Under the pieces are notes generated by a model. The model was not told the origin of the DNA and did no database searches. It was given only the letters and a program-made list of their open reading frames with translations. From an uncultured Bacteroidales bacterium (lineage in GTDB: Bacteria; Bacteroidota; Bacteroidia; Bacteroidales; F082), in assembly GCA_905234765.1 (NCBI GenBank), contig CAJOIF010000040.1, positions 1 through 18,243 on the forward strand: 18,243 nucleotides of DNA, read 5' to 3'. Below, in pieces: positions 1-7,428 of the stretch; within the stretch, counting starts at the first letter, position 1, and each line of letters begins with the position of its first letter. Made by a program: the position numbers and the translations under genes.

Positions 1-1
1 G

Positions 2-1918
2 CTTTGCCCCGTGGATGGGAAAATCACTCATGCCAGCATTGGCTATAGCAACAGTTTCAGTTGTTCCGTTGATGTATTCAACCAACAAACGGGAAACTTC
101 GAGCAGGATTCCCTGCTGTTTGTCGAGTGGGGAATGTCGCCGGAAAAGATCCGTTATCTGAACACATGGGTTTCCATTCGCGTTTCCGACGGACGAGAGG
201 TGCACGTGAGCGGTATGCGCCCGCTGCGACTGTTCAAGACGGGCGAAACCGTGCATCGGGGCGATGTGTTGGGCACCGTGGGCTATTATTACAAGCGCAT
301 CAAGAAGCCATGCGTGGTGGTCAGCATCTCAAAAAACTCCAAAGCCGACGACCCGATGACACCTTTCGGGCTGAAAACGACTTTTATCCCGCCCAAGGTG
401 AACAACAAAACCCGACTGACCCGTGAGGAGGCTCAAGCCGACATTGATGGTATGATGGCGGCTTTAGAAGACGCTTTCCCTGGTCTGTATGACTACACGC
501 CGAAAGAGGAATTCGATACATATATCAAAAACAGAATGGCAGCGATAAGCGAAACCATCTCCAGAAGTGATTTCGAAGTATTAATTTTCAAATTGCTTGG
601 GAAAATCCACGACAGTCATACGGCAATCATCTCAGCGCCGAAAGTGAAGAGAGGTGGGTTGCCTTCCTCGGTGTGTTTAGGTTGGTTCAACGACACGCTG
701 CAGGTATGGCGCACCGTTCCAAGATACAAAGACTATCTCGGCAAACCAGTGGTTTCAGTAAATGGCATTCCCGCCGACTCTCTGAAAGCCATGGTGTTGG
801 AGTATGCCACCTATTCCGATGGCTATGTGAAGAGCTATGGGGATTATGTGCTTCTGTATGGAATGGATAATTACTACTGCGACCAAATCGCGAAGGATGC
901 TAACCTTATGGTCACTTTTGCCGACGGCGAGACGATGCATTTTGAACAAATGAAACCCAAAGATCCTTACCGCGAACCACAGTGGATGGAATACCAATAC
1001 CGCCATTATCATACAGATAAGGAGGGAAATGAGAAGGCACATTTTGATTTTGAAAAACTCTCTGACACTATGGCTTATCTTGCTCTCCATACTTTCGAAT
1101 TGGATGATTTGGAAATGGAGCAAATCAACGAAATCTTTGCTAACCTCATTGCCGACAGTATCCCCAACCTGATTCTTGACCTTCGTTTCAACCATGGCGG
1201 ACCAAAAGCCTCGGTGGAAGGCATCTATGCCTATCTCGCCCAAAAACCGTTTTGCACCAATTTACGCAAAATTGTGAACAAAAAAGGTGGTTATCAGTGC
1301 TTTGGCAGTTGTCCTGTAGATGGCGATCAAGAGGATTTCTATCCAGATTATGAGCTGCTTCCGAGCGGCGAGGGCTTTGTGAAGGACGAGCCGGAATGGA
1401 GAGAGCCCGATTCGTTGGTCAACTACAAGGGGCGGTTGTATCTGCTCACCAACGAGACTTCGTTCTCGGCTTCCACTTGTTTTGCAGGTTGGGTGAAGAA
1501 ACAAAACCGAGGCGTCATCGTTGGGCGCGAAACGGGCTCGGCTTACCATCAAATGAAGGCAGAGAATTTTACGCAATACCTATTGCCGAATTCCGATATT
1601 GCCATCCAAATCCCAACCATCAAGGTGGTGTTTGACACGGTGGTCAACGAGCGTTTCCCCTACGGTTGCGGCGTGCTGCCCGATTATCCTGTCAACTTCA
1701 CGCCAGAGGAGCTCTCCTTCGCCCACGGTGATTCCATTCTGAACTACACCCTGCAACTCATCCATGAGGGCAAGTACATTTATTATGTGGAGCCTGAACC
1801 AGAGACATCAAGTGTTGAGGAGGACGCGCGTCCCTTTCGTTGGTGGTGGGTCGCGATAGTCGTGGCTGCTTTGATTGTGATTATAGCACCAATCCTAAAA
1901 AGAAAACCTAAGAGATAA
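2..1918 (+). CDS. S41-family peptidase-like exported protein with degenerate M23-like module and C-terminal membrane anchor (5' partial)
   Basis: The frame is open to the left edge (Leu-Cys-Pro precede the GTG at 11), so the true start and signal peptide lie outside; residue numbers count from that GTG. Residues 1-122 resemble a LysM/M23 endopeptidase fold: VDGKIT, then FKTGETVHRGDVLGTVG (about 75-91) and DPMTPFGL. The HxH metal motif is absent (PCVVVSIS in its place), so this part is probably not catalytic. Residues 136-205 look like an S41 N-terminal helical region. NLILDLRFNHGG (about 386-397) and TSFSAST (483-489, candidate nucleophile Ser486) match S41 C-terminal-processing-type peptidases. 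Residues 611-629 form a membrane span followed by KRKPKR, placing the domains outside the cytoplasm and the tail inside. The substrate is unknown. The S41 call is fairly sure; activity and the M23 ancestry are inference. The next gene begins 40 bases on with its own promoter. Confidence 0.8.
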   Translation, partial: LCPVDGKITHASIGYSNSFSCSVDVFNQQTGNFEQDSLLFVEWGMSPEKIRYLNTWVSIRVSDGREVHVSGMRPLRLFKTGETVHRGDVLGTVGYYYKRIKKPCVVVSISKNSKADDPMTPFGLKTTFIPPKVNNKTRLTREEAQADIDGMMAALEDAFPGLYDYTPKEEFDTYIKNRMAAISETISRSDFEVLIFKLLGKIHDSHTAIISAPKVKRGGLPSSVCLGWFNDTLQVWRTVPRYKDYLGKPVVSVNGIPADSLKAMVLEYATYSDGYVKSYGDYVLLYGMDNYYCDQIAKDANLMVTFADGETMHFEQMKPKDPYREPQWMEYQYRHYHTDKEGNEKAHFDFEKLSDTMAYLALHTFELDDLEMEQINEIFANLIADSIPNLILDLRFNHGGPKASVEGIYAYLAQKPFCTNLRKIVNKKGGYQCFGSCPVDGDQEDFYPDYELLPSGEGFVKDEPEWREPDSLVNYKGRLYLLTNETSFSASTCFAGWVKKQNRGVIVGRETGSAYHQMKAENFTQYLLPNSDIAIQIPTIKVVFDTVVNERFPYGCGVLPDYPVNFTPEELSFAHGDSILNYTLQLIHEGKYIYYVEPEPETSSVEEDARPFRWWWVAIVVAALIVIIAPILKRKPKR

Positions 1919-1923
1919 AAAGC

Positions 1924-1953
1924 TTGGCAAACGATGGTTTTTTACTATCTTTG
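1924..1953 (+). promoter_or_regulatory. Bacteroidota-type promoter of the TPR-HTH lipoprotein gene
   Basis: TTG at 1924-1926 and TATCTTTG at 1946-1953 match the Bacteroidota -33 (TTG) and -7 (TAnnTTTG) boxes with a 19-base spacer. Only five bases separate the -7 box from the ATG at 1959, so transcription would start at or next to the start codon. This is the best-formed promoter in the window. Confidence 0.7.
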
Positions 1954-1958
1954 CCACT

Positions 1959-3617
1959 ATGAAACGGATTCTCCTCATAGGACTTTGGATTCTTCTTGGC
2001 GCCTTGGCTGCTTGCACCAAAACCACTACCCCCCCACCGCCGGAGGAAGATATGCTTTACCAGGTGGAGTGCTTTTACCAGTACGATCTCAATGGTGCGC
2101 GACAAGCCCTTGACACGCTGAATCTCTCGGCACTTTCGGCCAAAGAGAGGGCGCACTATTGCCTTTTGAGAGCGAAAGTGAATGACGGCTTGCGCCAATA
2201 TGACGACTTCGATTCGTTATTGCAAGTTGCTGAAAAACAGTTTGTTGGCGGTAAAGATAAGTATTTCGAAGCTATGACGTATTGGGTTTTGGCCCGCATG
2301 GCCCAGGTGAGAATGATGGGAAACCAACATGTGCTCGACTATCGTTTGAAGGCCCTGCAAAGCATTGAGCAGTGCAAGCACGTCGACGAGCGTTTTGTGC
2401 GTTTTTCACTGATTCCAACCGACGAGCAAAACGAGATCGACCGATTGAAATACGCCATCCACCAACGCCTGGGCATGTCGTACACCGACTCGGGGTACCA
2501 CAGGGAGGGCGCAAATCACTTGAAACAAGCCGACCAGTTTTACGCTGAAAAACAGATGCATCGTAACAGGCTCATCACGGCTTTCCCCTTGGGAATGACC
2601 TATTTGCTGCTTGGGGAATACGACAGTTGCCTGATGAGTTATCAGATCGGCCTGCAATGCGCCGAAACGATTAGCGACACCGTTGAAGCCTCCTACTTCC
2701 ACCAGGCGTTGGCCGATTATTATCTTTATTGTTTTGAGACACAACATTTTGAAAACGAGGAAGATGGCAACAATCTGCTTCATCAAGCCATTGAAGAAAG
2801 CCGGCTGGGATTGGATGTCCTGCGTTCTATCAACGGGCCGATGGCGAAAAGTTATCGGTTTGATTTGACGGAAAACATTTCAAGGGCCTATTTCGATTTG
2901 CAGCAATATGACTCTTGTGTTTTCTATGGACTGAAGGTCGAAAGGATGACCCATAAAAGCAACGATATTTCCTTTGTTTACAAACGCCTCTACGCTTCCT
3001 ACAAGGCTTTGGGCGACGAGGCCAATGCCGCCGTCTATGCCGACAAACTGCTGAGCGCCATTCCTGACTATGGTGCGGAGCAGAAAGCCATAGCCGAGGT
3101 AAAGGATGAATATGACAAGCAGTTGGAACTCCAGCGTCTGGAAAGCGAGCAACAGGTGAAGCGTTACCGCCTCTATCTCTGGATTGCTTTGTTGGTCATT
3201 GGACTGATGGTAGTCCTATGGATGACATTCCGCTATCGGAAAAACAAAGAGTTGGAGACCCTTAAACTCTGTGAAGCCCAACGCCAATTGCAAACCGAGT
3301 TGGAGCAACTCACTGCCCAGCAGAAGGAGATGCTGCAGCAGCAAGCCATGGCCATTTATCAGGCTGGACAAAAAGACCGCTTACAGCGCATTTTAGCTGC
3401 ATTTGAGGGTGCATACCCCCATGCCCTTGATAAAATGCAGTCGGCCTACCCTGACTTGAACGAATCGGAACGCCGCGTGGTCATTCTCTCCTTCCTAGGC
3501 TTTCGTGCCAAAGAGGTGGCAGATCTCATGGGCCTGACCGAGAACACGGCTATGAAATACCGTTCCAACATCCGCAAGAAGGTGGGTGACAATCCCTTTT
3601 CCAGCCTCTTGGAGTAG
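1959..3617 (+). CDS. TPR lipoprotein with membrane span and cytoplasmic LuxR/GerE-like HTH (one-component receptor)
   Basis: The start follows a promoter directly and opens a lipoprotein signal with lipobox LAAC (Cys19). About 380 residues of helical, TPR-like repeats follow (for example LSAKERAHYCLLRAKVNDG and FPLGMTYLLLGEYDSCLMSY). One membrane helix spans about 405-424 and is followed by basic residues. A Gln/Glu-rich coiled coil (about 430-475) leads to a GerE-like HTH at about 500-545, with KEVADLMGLTENTAMKYRSN as its core. The topology is lipid-anchored periplasmic sensor, one span, cytoplasmic DNA-binding end. The expected role is transcription control in response to a periplasmic or envelope cue; ligand and targets are unknown. 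The last 75 residues closely match the end of the gene at 6476-7303. It is followed by a probable terminator, so it is likely monocistronic. Architecture is confident; DNA binding is inferred. Confidence 0.85.
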   Translation: MKRILLIGLWILLGALAACTKTTTPPPPEEDMLYQVECFYQYDLNGARQALDTLNLSALSAKERAHYCLLRAKVNDGLRQYDDFDSLLQVAEKQFVGGKDKYFEAMTYWVLARMAQVRMMGNQHVLDYRLKALQSIEQCKHVDERFVRFSLIPTDEQNEIDRLKYAIHQRLGMSYTDSGYHREGANHLKQADQFYAEKQMHRNRLITAFPLGMTYLLLGEYDSCLMSYQIGLQCAETISDTVEASYFHQALADYYLYCFETQHFENEEDGNNLLHQAIEESRLGLDVLRSINGPMAKSYRFDLTENISRAYFDLQQYDSCVFYGLKVERMTHKSNDISFVYKRLYASYKALGDEANAAVYADKLLSAIPDYGAEQKAIAEVKDEYDKQLELQRLESEQQVKRYRLYLWIALLVIGLMVVLWMTFRYRKNKELETLKLCEAQRQLQTELEQLTAQQKEMLQQQAMAIYQAGQKDRLQRILAAFEGAYPHALDKMQSAYPDLNESERRVVILSFLGFRAKEVADLMGLTENTAMKYRSNIRKKVGDNPFSSLLE

Positions 3618-3619
3618 GG

Positions 3620-3641
3620 AAAAACCTGAATGATGGTTTTT
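3620..3641 (+). terminator. Possible intrinsic terminator after the TPR-HTH gene
   Basis: AAAAACC at 3620-3626 pairs perfectly with GGTTTTT at 3635-3641 around an 8-base loop, three bases after the stop codon. The right arm supplies a short T-run. The stem is A/T-rich and weak, so the call is tentative. Confidence 0.4.
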
Positions 3642-3734
3642 GTAATCTTCTGATAATTATTTACTTGCCGTTTGATTTGAGCTGAAAAACCTGAACTTGG
3701 GCCATGCCGATGGAATTTTCGTGCTTTTTTACTA

Positions 3735-3742
3735 TAGTTTTG
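3735..3742 (+). promoter_or_regulatory. -7 promoter box of the T9SS protein gene
   Basis: TAGTTTTG matches TAnnTTTG and lies 21 bases before the ATG at 3764. No TTG sits at the expected upstream distance; a TTTTC run at 3716-3720 is the nearest substitute. Together with the preceding terminator it suggests independent transcription. Confidence 0.45.
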
Positions 3743-3763
3743 AATACCCAAAATCGTATAGTT

Positions 3764-5269
3764 ATGAAAAAGCTTCAATTCTTAATCCCGCTTGCACTCC
3801 TGTTGATAGCGGGAGGAATGACAATTCAAGGCCAACAACTTAACGAAATCGTTAGCTCCCCCGACTCATGGGTTTCAAGTATGGTTTTCGAGGACGCACA
3901 TACCTTTGTCGCCAAAAAAACCGTGATTGACTTCAATTGGAATGTTACGGAAATCCAATTTGTCAGGATGAATGACGAGGGTGACGAACTGGCTTCGCAG
4001 CAGTTGTTTTCAGAGGAAGAATACCCCGAGGTCGTTTGGATCAGCCCTTTGCAACGCCTCTCCAATGGCAATTTGGTGTTGTTCTATGCAAAAAGAATAG
4101 CCGACATCGCCACTTTCTATCGGGTGGATTTGAATGAAGACCTTTCGTTTTCAGTCCTTCAATTGGATTGGGAAACCGATGATTACTATGATGACGACAG
4201 GACTTTCTACCCTTATAATACAGGCGTGGTCGTAGATAAAGACGGTAACTTTATTATCACTTATCCGCCTCATAGCCAATACCACTTAAACGGTACGGAA
4301 GCCATGCAGTTCCTCAAATTCGATGCTGAAGGTCATCTTATTGGCCAACGACTGATGGAAGGTTATCGCGGACAAGACCGCCATCACACGCTTCCAGCAC
4401 CTGATTCATTGGGATGCCGCATTATTTTACGGAGCAATGGCTCTCCCAAGTTGGATTGCTATACTTTGGATGCCGACTTGAACACGGTGGCGGTGAAGGA
4501 AAACGTGGAAGAATTGTCGTGGCCATACCAGTGTTGCCGTTTCGCCTATCTGTGTACCAATCCTGCCAATGGCAAGACATACTCGAATAACACCATCAAC
4601 TATCCAGCATACGGTGGCAATCCTGCTATTGTCGAGGACATCATGATGAGCGTTTTCGATGCTGAAAATTTCCGCCAAACGAACTTCACTTGGGGTCTTA
4701 CCACACAAAGTGATGACGGTGCCGGAATACTTCAATCGATTGGTTTTGACAATGATAACAATGTGTATATGGTTGGCCAGATGGATAATGTTATGGCTAA
4801 CGAGTTTTTGAACCGCAATCTGTACATCGCCTATTTGGACGAGAACTTGAATAAATTGGGCGAAATCTACCATGTTGATGATTATGCTTATACGGTGAAG
4901 TCGATGGCGGCTTGTCCCGAGGGCGGCTGCCTCATCAGTTGCAACAAAAGCGATGAAGTTACCTATGAATCTGGAAATTGCCTGATAAAAATATCGAAAG
5001 AAGCATTTGTCGGCATTGAAGAAGCCCATGACGCAGGCTTTGCCGTGGCGGTGGCCTATCCTAATCCTGGGAGAGAGGTGCTGAACATTAGGACAGGGTT
5101 GCAGAATGCCCGCTTGGAGGTTTACGACCTCAACGGAAGGCTGATGCACAGCCAGAGAATCACTGAGAACGTGACCACCGTTGATGCCAAAGATTGGGCT
5201 GAAGGGGTTTATGTTTGGAAGGTGATGACAGGAGAGAAAGAAGTGGAGTGTGGGAGATGGATCAAGTGA
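3764..5269 (+). CDS. Exported protein with T9SS type A C-terminal sorting domain
   Basis: The start is placed at 3764 because it opens a clean signal peptide (MKKLQFLIPLALLLIAGG, then TIQGQQ); an in-frame ATG at 3704 would put non-signal sequence in front. The protein is 501 residues. Residues about 25-420 are beta-rich, with recurring strand-turn units such as LKFDAEGHLIGQRL and IGFDNDNNVYMVGQMDN, which suggests a propeller-like secreted domain of no family I can name. The last 70 residues (from AYPNPGREVLNIRTG, through LEVYDLNGRLMHSQ and AEGVYVWKV) are a typical T9SS type A sorting domain. The protein should therefore cross the outer membrane and be anchored to the surface or released after cleavage of that domain. 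No catalytic motif is visible. It lies between two receptor genes; a link to either is only inferred from position. Confidence 0.85.
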   Translation: MKKLQFLIPLALLLIAGGMTIQGQQLNEIVSSPDSWVSSMVFEDAHTFVAKKTVIDFNWNVTEIQFVRMNDEGDELASQQLFSEEEYPEVVWISPLQRLSNGNLVLFYAKRIADIATFYRVDLNEDLSFSVLQLDWETDDYYDDDRTFYPYNTGVVVDKDGNFIITYPPHSQYHLNGTEAMQFLKFDAEGHLIGQRLMEGYRGQDRHHTLPAPDSLGCRIILRSNGSPKLDCYTLDADLNTVAVKENVEELSWPYQCCRFAYLCTNPANGKTYSNNTINYPAYGGNPAIVEDIMMSVFDAENFRQTNFTWGLTTQSDDGAGILQSIGFDNDNNVYMVGQMDNVMANEFLNRNLYIAYLDENLNKLGEIYHVDDYAYTVKSMAACPEGGCLISCNKSDEVTYESGNCLIKISKEAFVGIEEAHDAGFAVAVAYPNPGREVLNIRTGLQNARLEVYDLNGRLMHSQRITENVTTVDAKDWAEGVYVWKVMTGEKEVECGRWIK

Positions 5270-5308
5270 TTCGCTATCGAAAATCTATACCCAAAAATAC
5301 GTTATCAT

Positions 5309-5341
5309 ACAGAAAAACAGTAAGTTAATCTTTTCTGTTTT
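5309..5341 (+). terminator. Possible terminator with two alternative stems
   Basis: ACAGAAAA (5309-5316) pairs perfectly with TTTTCTGT (5331-5338). The overlapping AAAACAG (5314-5320) pairs with CTGTTTT (5335-5341). The stems exclude each other and end in a T-rich run, 40 bases after a stop codon. The loops are long (14 bases) and the stems weak, so termination is plausible but unproven. Confidence 0.3.
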
Positions 5342-5395
5342 CAATAAAAATCTGTAATAGGTTTTCAGGAATGAATTATTGATGAATTTTATCAA

Positions 5396-5403
5396 TAACT
5401 TTG
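5396..5403 (+). promoter_or_regulatory. -7 promoter box of the propeller/receptor pair
   Basis: TAACTTTG matches TAnnTTTG and is followed by TTCCC and the ATG at 5409, a five-base gap. The nearest upstream TTG (5379-5381) is only 14 bases away, so the -33 box is poor. The same 13 bases, TAACTTTGTTCCC, precede the gene at 7429. Confidence 0.5.
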
Positions 5404-5408
5404 TTCCC

Positions 5409-6479
5409 ATGAAAAGATACCTCATCATCGTTTTGCTGCTATGTTTGTTCGGAAGCCTCCATGCGGACTTCTACAGAACGAAAAGCGGCCGGTATATCGC
5501 CGATGTGGCTTTTTCGGGGAACCAGGTCCTGGTGCTGGAGAACCGTTACACCACGTCCGCACTTTGCCTGCTTGACCTTGAGGGTAACAAACTGAGCGAG
5601 ACGGAGTTCCAAACGGTTTATGAGGAACTGTATATCGACTGCTTCGGCGACTGCCTGCTGATGAACCAAGACAGCTGCCTTCAAGTGGTTTTTGACCACA
5701 GTTTGACCGCAAAACCGCTGGCGAGGTATTCCAAAAAGGAGATTCACGACAAACTGTTGAGGGTCGTGCTCGAGTACAACGGCGCTTATGTGCTGCGCGA
5801 CATGGTTTACGACCCATTCGATTACCACGTGCAGGAACTGCACGGGCAGACGCAAACGTATACCTACGTACTGAAAGACGACCCAAGCAAGGAAGTTCAC
5901 CCCTTGTGCCGTTTTGTCAATACGGAAGCCGTCAAGACTTGCCAGTCCTGCCTCAACGAGATCATCGCCATGTACAATCACGAGGTCCCTCCCAAAGCCA
6001 ACGTCCTGCGTCTGGGCAAATGGGACGGCAACCTGCTCCGTTTGGCCCAAACCGTCAACATCCGGCTTCAAGTGTACCGTTACAAATTGTATGTGGCCAA
6101 GGAATACCACACAGAGGTCCTGAAGCACAAAGGGAACCTCCAACTGATTGATTTACAGCTATTGCAAATTGTCGAAGTCGACAAGGATTTCAAGACTTCC
6201 GAGCCTCGACCCTTGAAGGTTACATATGGGGACAAATACTTCGACCACCAACTCCTTATCGACGAAGTCACGGGCAAGGCCTATGGCCTCTTTGTGAGGG
6301 ACGGCATGAATTACCTCGGCCTGTATAATCCCGACAAAGGCACCGTGAGCATGGGACAGAAGGCTAGTACCAGCCTCTTCCCGAAGGTTTTCAAGGTGCA
6401 CGGAGGGTACGCCTACAGTGTGTTTTTCGACCGTGACAGAAAACAAGGGACGCTCAGCAGGGTTAAACTTAATGAATGA
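5409..6479 (+). CDS. Exported beta-propeller-like protein without regulatory domain
   Basis: The start at 5409 gives a 356-residue protein with signal peptide MKRYLIIVLLLCLFGSLHA; the in-frame ATG at 5379 lies upstream of the promoter box and is unlikely. The mature part is beta-rich, with strand pairs such as VAFSGNQVLVLENRY and LYIDCFGDCLLMNQDSCLQV. The latter carries the family signature shared with the proteins at 7429, 8677 and 9976. It lacks the N-terminal regulatory-like domain of those relatives and any sorting domain, so it is probably periplasmic. Cys pairs (DCFGDC; TCQSC at about 179-183) could form disulfides. Its stop overlaps the start of the next gene by four bases (ATGA), so the two are co-translated. 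A sensory partner role for the receptor encoded next is inference; no enzymatic motif is seen. Confidence 0.75.
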   Translation: MKRYLIIVLLLCLFGSLHADFYRTKSGRYIADVAFSGNQVLVLENRYTTSALCLLDLEGNKLSETEFQTVYEELYIDCFGDCLLMNQDSCLQVVFDHSLTAKPLARYSKKEIHDKLLRVVLEYNGAYVLRDMVYDPFDYHVQELHGQTQTYTYVLKDDPSKEVHPLCRFVNTEAVKTCQSCLNEIIAMYNHEVPPKANVLRLGKWDGNLLRLAQTVNIRLQVYRYKLYVAKEYHTEVLKHKGNLQLIDLQLLQIVEVDKDFKTSEPRPLKVTYGDKYFDHQLLIDEVTGKAYGLFVRDGMNYLGLYNPDKGTVSMGQKASTSLFPKVFKVHGGYAYSVFFDRDRKQGTLSRVKLNE

Positions 6480-7303
6480 TTCAGGCGATGCGACCGATTT
6501 CGAGAAACATAAGGCTTTTCATCACAGCGATCGTTTGCGCGACGGCTCTGGCTGCTGTTGCCAAACCCGCTGGCAAAGAGCCGTGGAATCGGTATTTGAG
6601 CATCGGGACTGAGTATTATTTTGGCGGACAGACAGACTCCGCCAAAGTCTATCTGGAGCAAGTGTTTGAAAGCGGCACTGAAGAGAAAATGGAGGCGGCA
6701 AGATACCTGCTCGACATCGCCTTGGTGGAATACGACACTTTGAGCATCAACGAATATGCCCTCTATTTGGCTGAGAACTACGACACTTCACTGGATCAGG
6801 AACGGCAACGTGCCCGAAAGCGATATTGGTTCATCGGCATAGCGGCATTGCTACTGCTTTCGGTCATGGGGTGGGGGTTACTACGGCTTCGCCAGGCCTA
6901 CCATAAGCAACGCGAAGCCTTCGACCAGCAACGCCATGACTTCGATCAACAGCGACATTCCTACCATCAGCAGTTAGATGCAGCACAGCTGGCTATCGAA
7001 AAACAAACTTTTGAAAATCTTCAGAAGCAAGCTAGGGAAATTCTCTCCCGGGGCAACCAACGCAGACGCATTCTAGAGGCCTTCAATGAGGCTTATCCTC
7101 CTACCTATGAGCGTCTGAAAGCCACTTATCCCGACCTGACCGAGCAGGAATGCGACCTCCTCGTGCTCAACTTCCTCGAATTTCGCATCAAGGAGGAAGC
7201 CGAAATCCTGGAATTGAGTCAAAATACAGTGATGAAATACCGTTCCAACCTCCTCAAAAAGGTGGGAAAAGACCCCATCTCTGGGTTGTTGACCCCACAA
7301 TAA
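6476..7303 (+). CDS. Minimal membrane receptor with cytoplasmic LuxR/GerE-like HTH
   Basis: The ATG at 6476 overlaps the preceding stop (ATGA); an ATG at 6488 is also possible and gives MRPISRNIRLFITAIVCATA as a more usual signal start. There is no lipobox. A short periplasmic stretch of about 85 residues holds one or two TPR-like helix pairs (YFGGQTDSAKVYLEQVFESG). A membrane helix spans about 117-136. Three near-repeats of seven residues, FDQQRHD, FDQQRHS and YHQQLDA, begin a coiled coil. The C-terminal 75 residues, with IKEEAEILELSQNTVMKYRS, match the HTH end of the protein at 1959-3617. It reads as a stripped-down version of that receptor with most of the TPR sensor missing. Tight coupling to the exported propeller suggests that protein supplies or relays the signal (inference). 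An A/T-rich hairpin follows. Confidence 0.8.
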   Translation: MIQAMRPISRNIRLFITAIVCATALAAVAKPAGKEPWNRYLSIGTEYYFGGQTDSAKVYLEQVFESGTEEKMEAARYLLDIALVEYDTLSINEYALYLAENYDTSLDQERQRARKRYWFIGIAALLLLSVMGWGLLRLRQAYHKQREAFDQQRHDFDQQRHSYHQQLDAAQLAIEKQTFENLQKQAREILSRGNQRRRILEAFNEAYPPTYERLKATYPDLTEQECDLLVLNFLEFRIKEEAEILELSQNTVMKYRSNLLKKVGKDPISGLLTPQ

Positions 7304-7378
7304 TCTATATATCAAACTGATTTATTTTATTGAAAATCAATATTTTAAAATTGATTTTTCTCTAGAATAATCTATATA
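7299..7378. repeat. 13-base direct repeat flanking an A/T palindrome
   Basis: AATAATCTATATA occurs exactly at 7299-7311, overlapping the stop codon, and at 7366-7378. The 54 bases between hold the hairpin at 7333-7358. The layout resembles a tiny inserted element with a target duplication, but it may be a chance effect of A/T-rich sequence. Confidence 0.45.
7333..7358 (+). terminator. Probable terminator after the propeller/receptor pair
   Basis: AAAATCAAT (7333-7341) pairs perfectly with ATTGATTTT (7350-7358) around an 8-base loop, 30 bases after the stop codon, and the right arm runs into TTC. It fits the end of the two-gene unit, although the stem has little G/C. Confidence 0.5.
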
Positions 7379-7415
7379 GGGCTTGACAAAGCGATTTTTC
7401 TGATAGGTGATTCCA

Positions 7416-7423
7416 TAACTTTG
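7416..7423 (+). promoter_or_regulatory. -7 promoter box of the three-gene propeller operon
   Basis: TAACTTTG matches TAnnTTTG and sits five bases before the ATG at 7429, which implies a leaderless or nearly leaderless mRNA. No TTG lies at normal spacing; a CTTGACAA box 30 bases upstream resembles the -33 region of the genes at 1959 and 11391 but is too far away. Confidence 0.5.
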
Positions 7424-7428
7424 TTCCC

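Noticed and set aside
2..130. GTG at position 11 as the true start of the first gene
   Set aside because: The frame is open to the window edge and the first residues already belong to a folded domain without a signal peptide, so the gene is cut by the edge.
1959..3617. Hybrid two-component sensor or SusR-like regulator
   Set aside because: No histidine kinase, receiver or Y_Y_Y-type segment is visible; the protein goes from TPR-like helices to a membrane span to the HTH.
3704..3763. Upstream ATG as start of the T9SS gene
   Set aside because: It would add 20 residues before a typical signal peptide and begins upstream of the promoter box at 3735.
4427..5149. Long minus-strand open frame of 240 codons
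   Set aside because: It lies wholly opposite the T9SS protein gene, whose signal peptide and sorting domain are clear, and its translation shows no domain or signal pattern.
5425..6143. Two overlapping minus-strand open frames opposite the propeller-like gene
   Set aside because: They are antisense shadows of a gene with signal peptide, promoter box and stop-start overlap; they have no promoter or recognisable domain.
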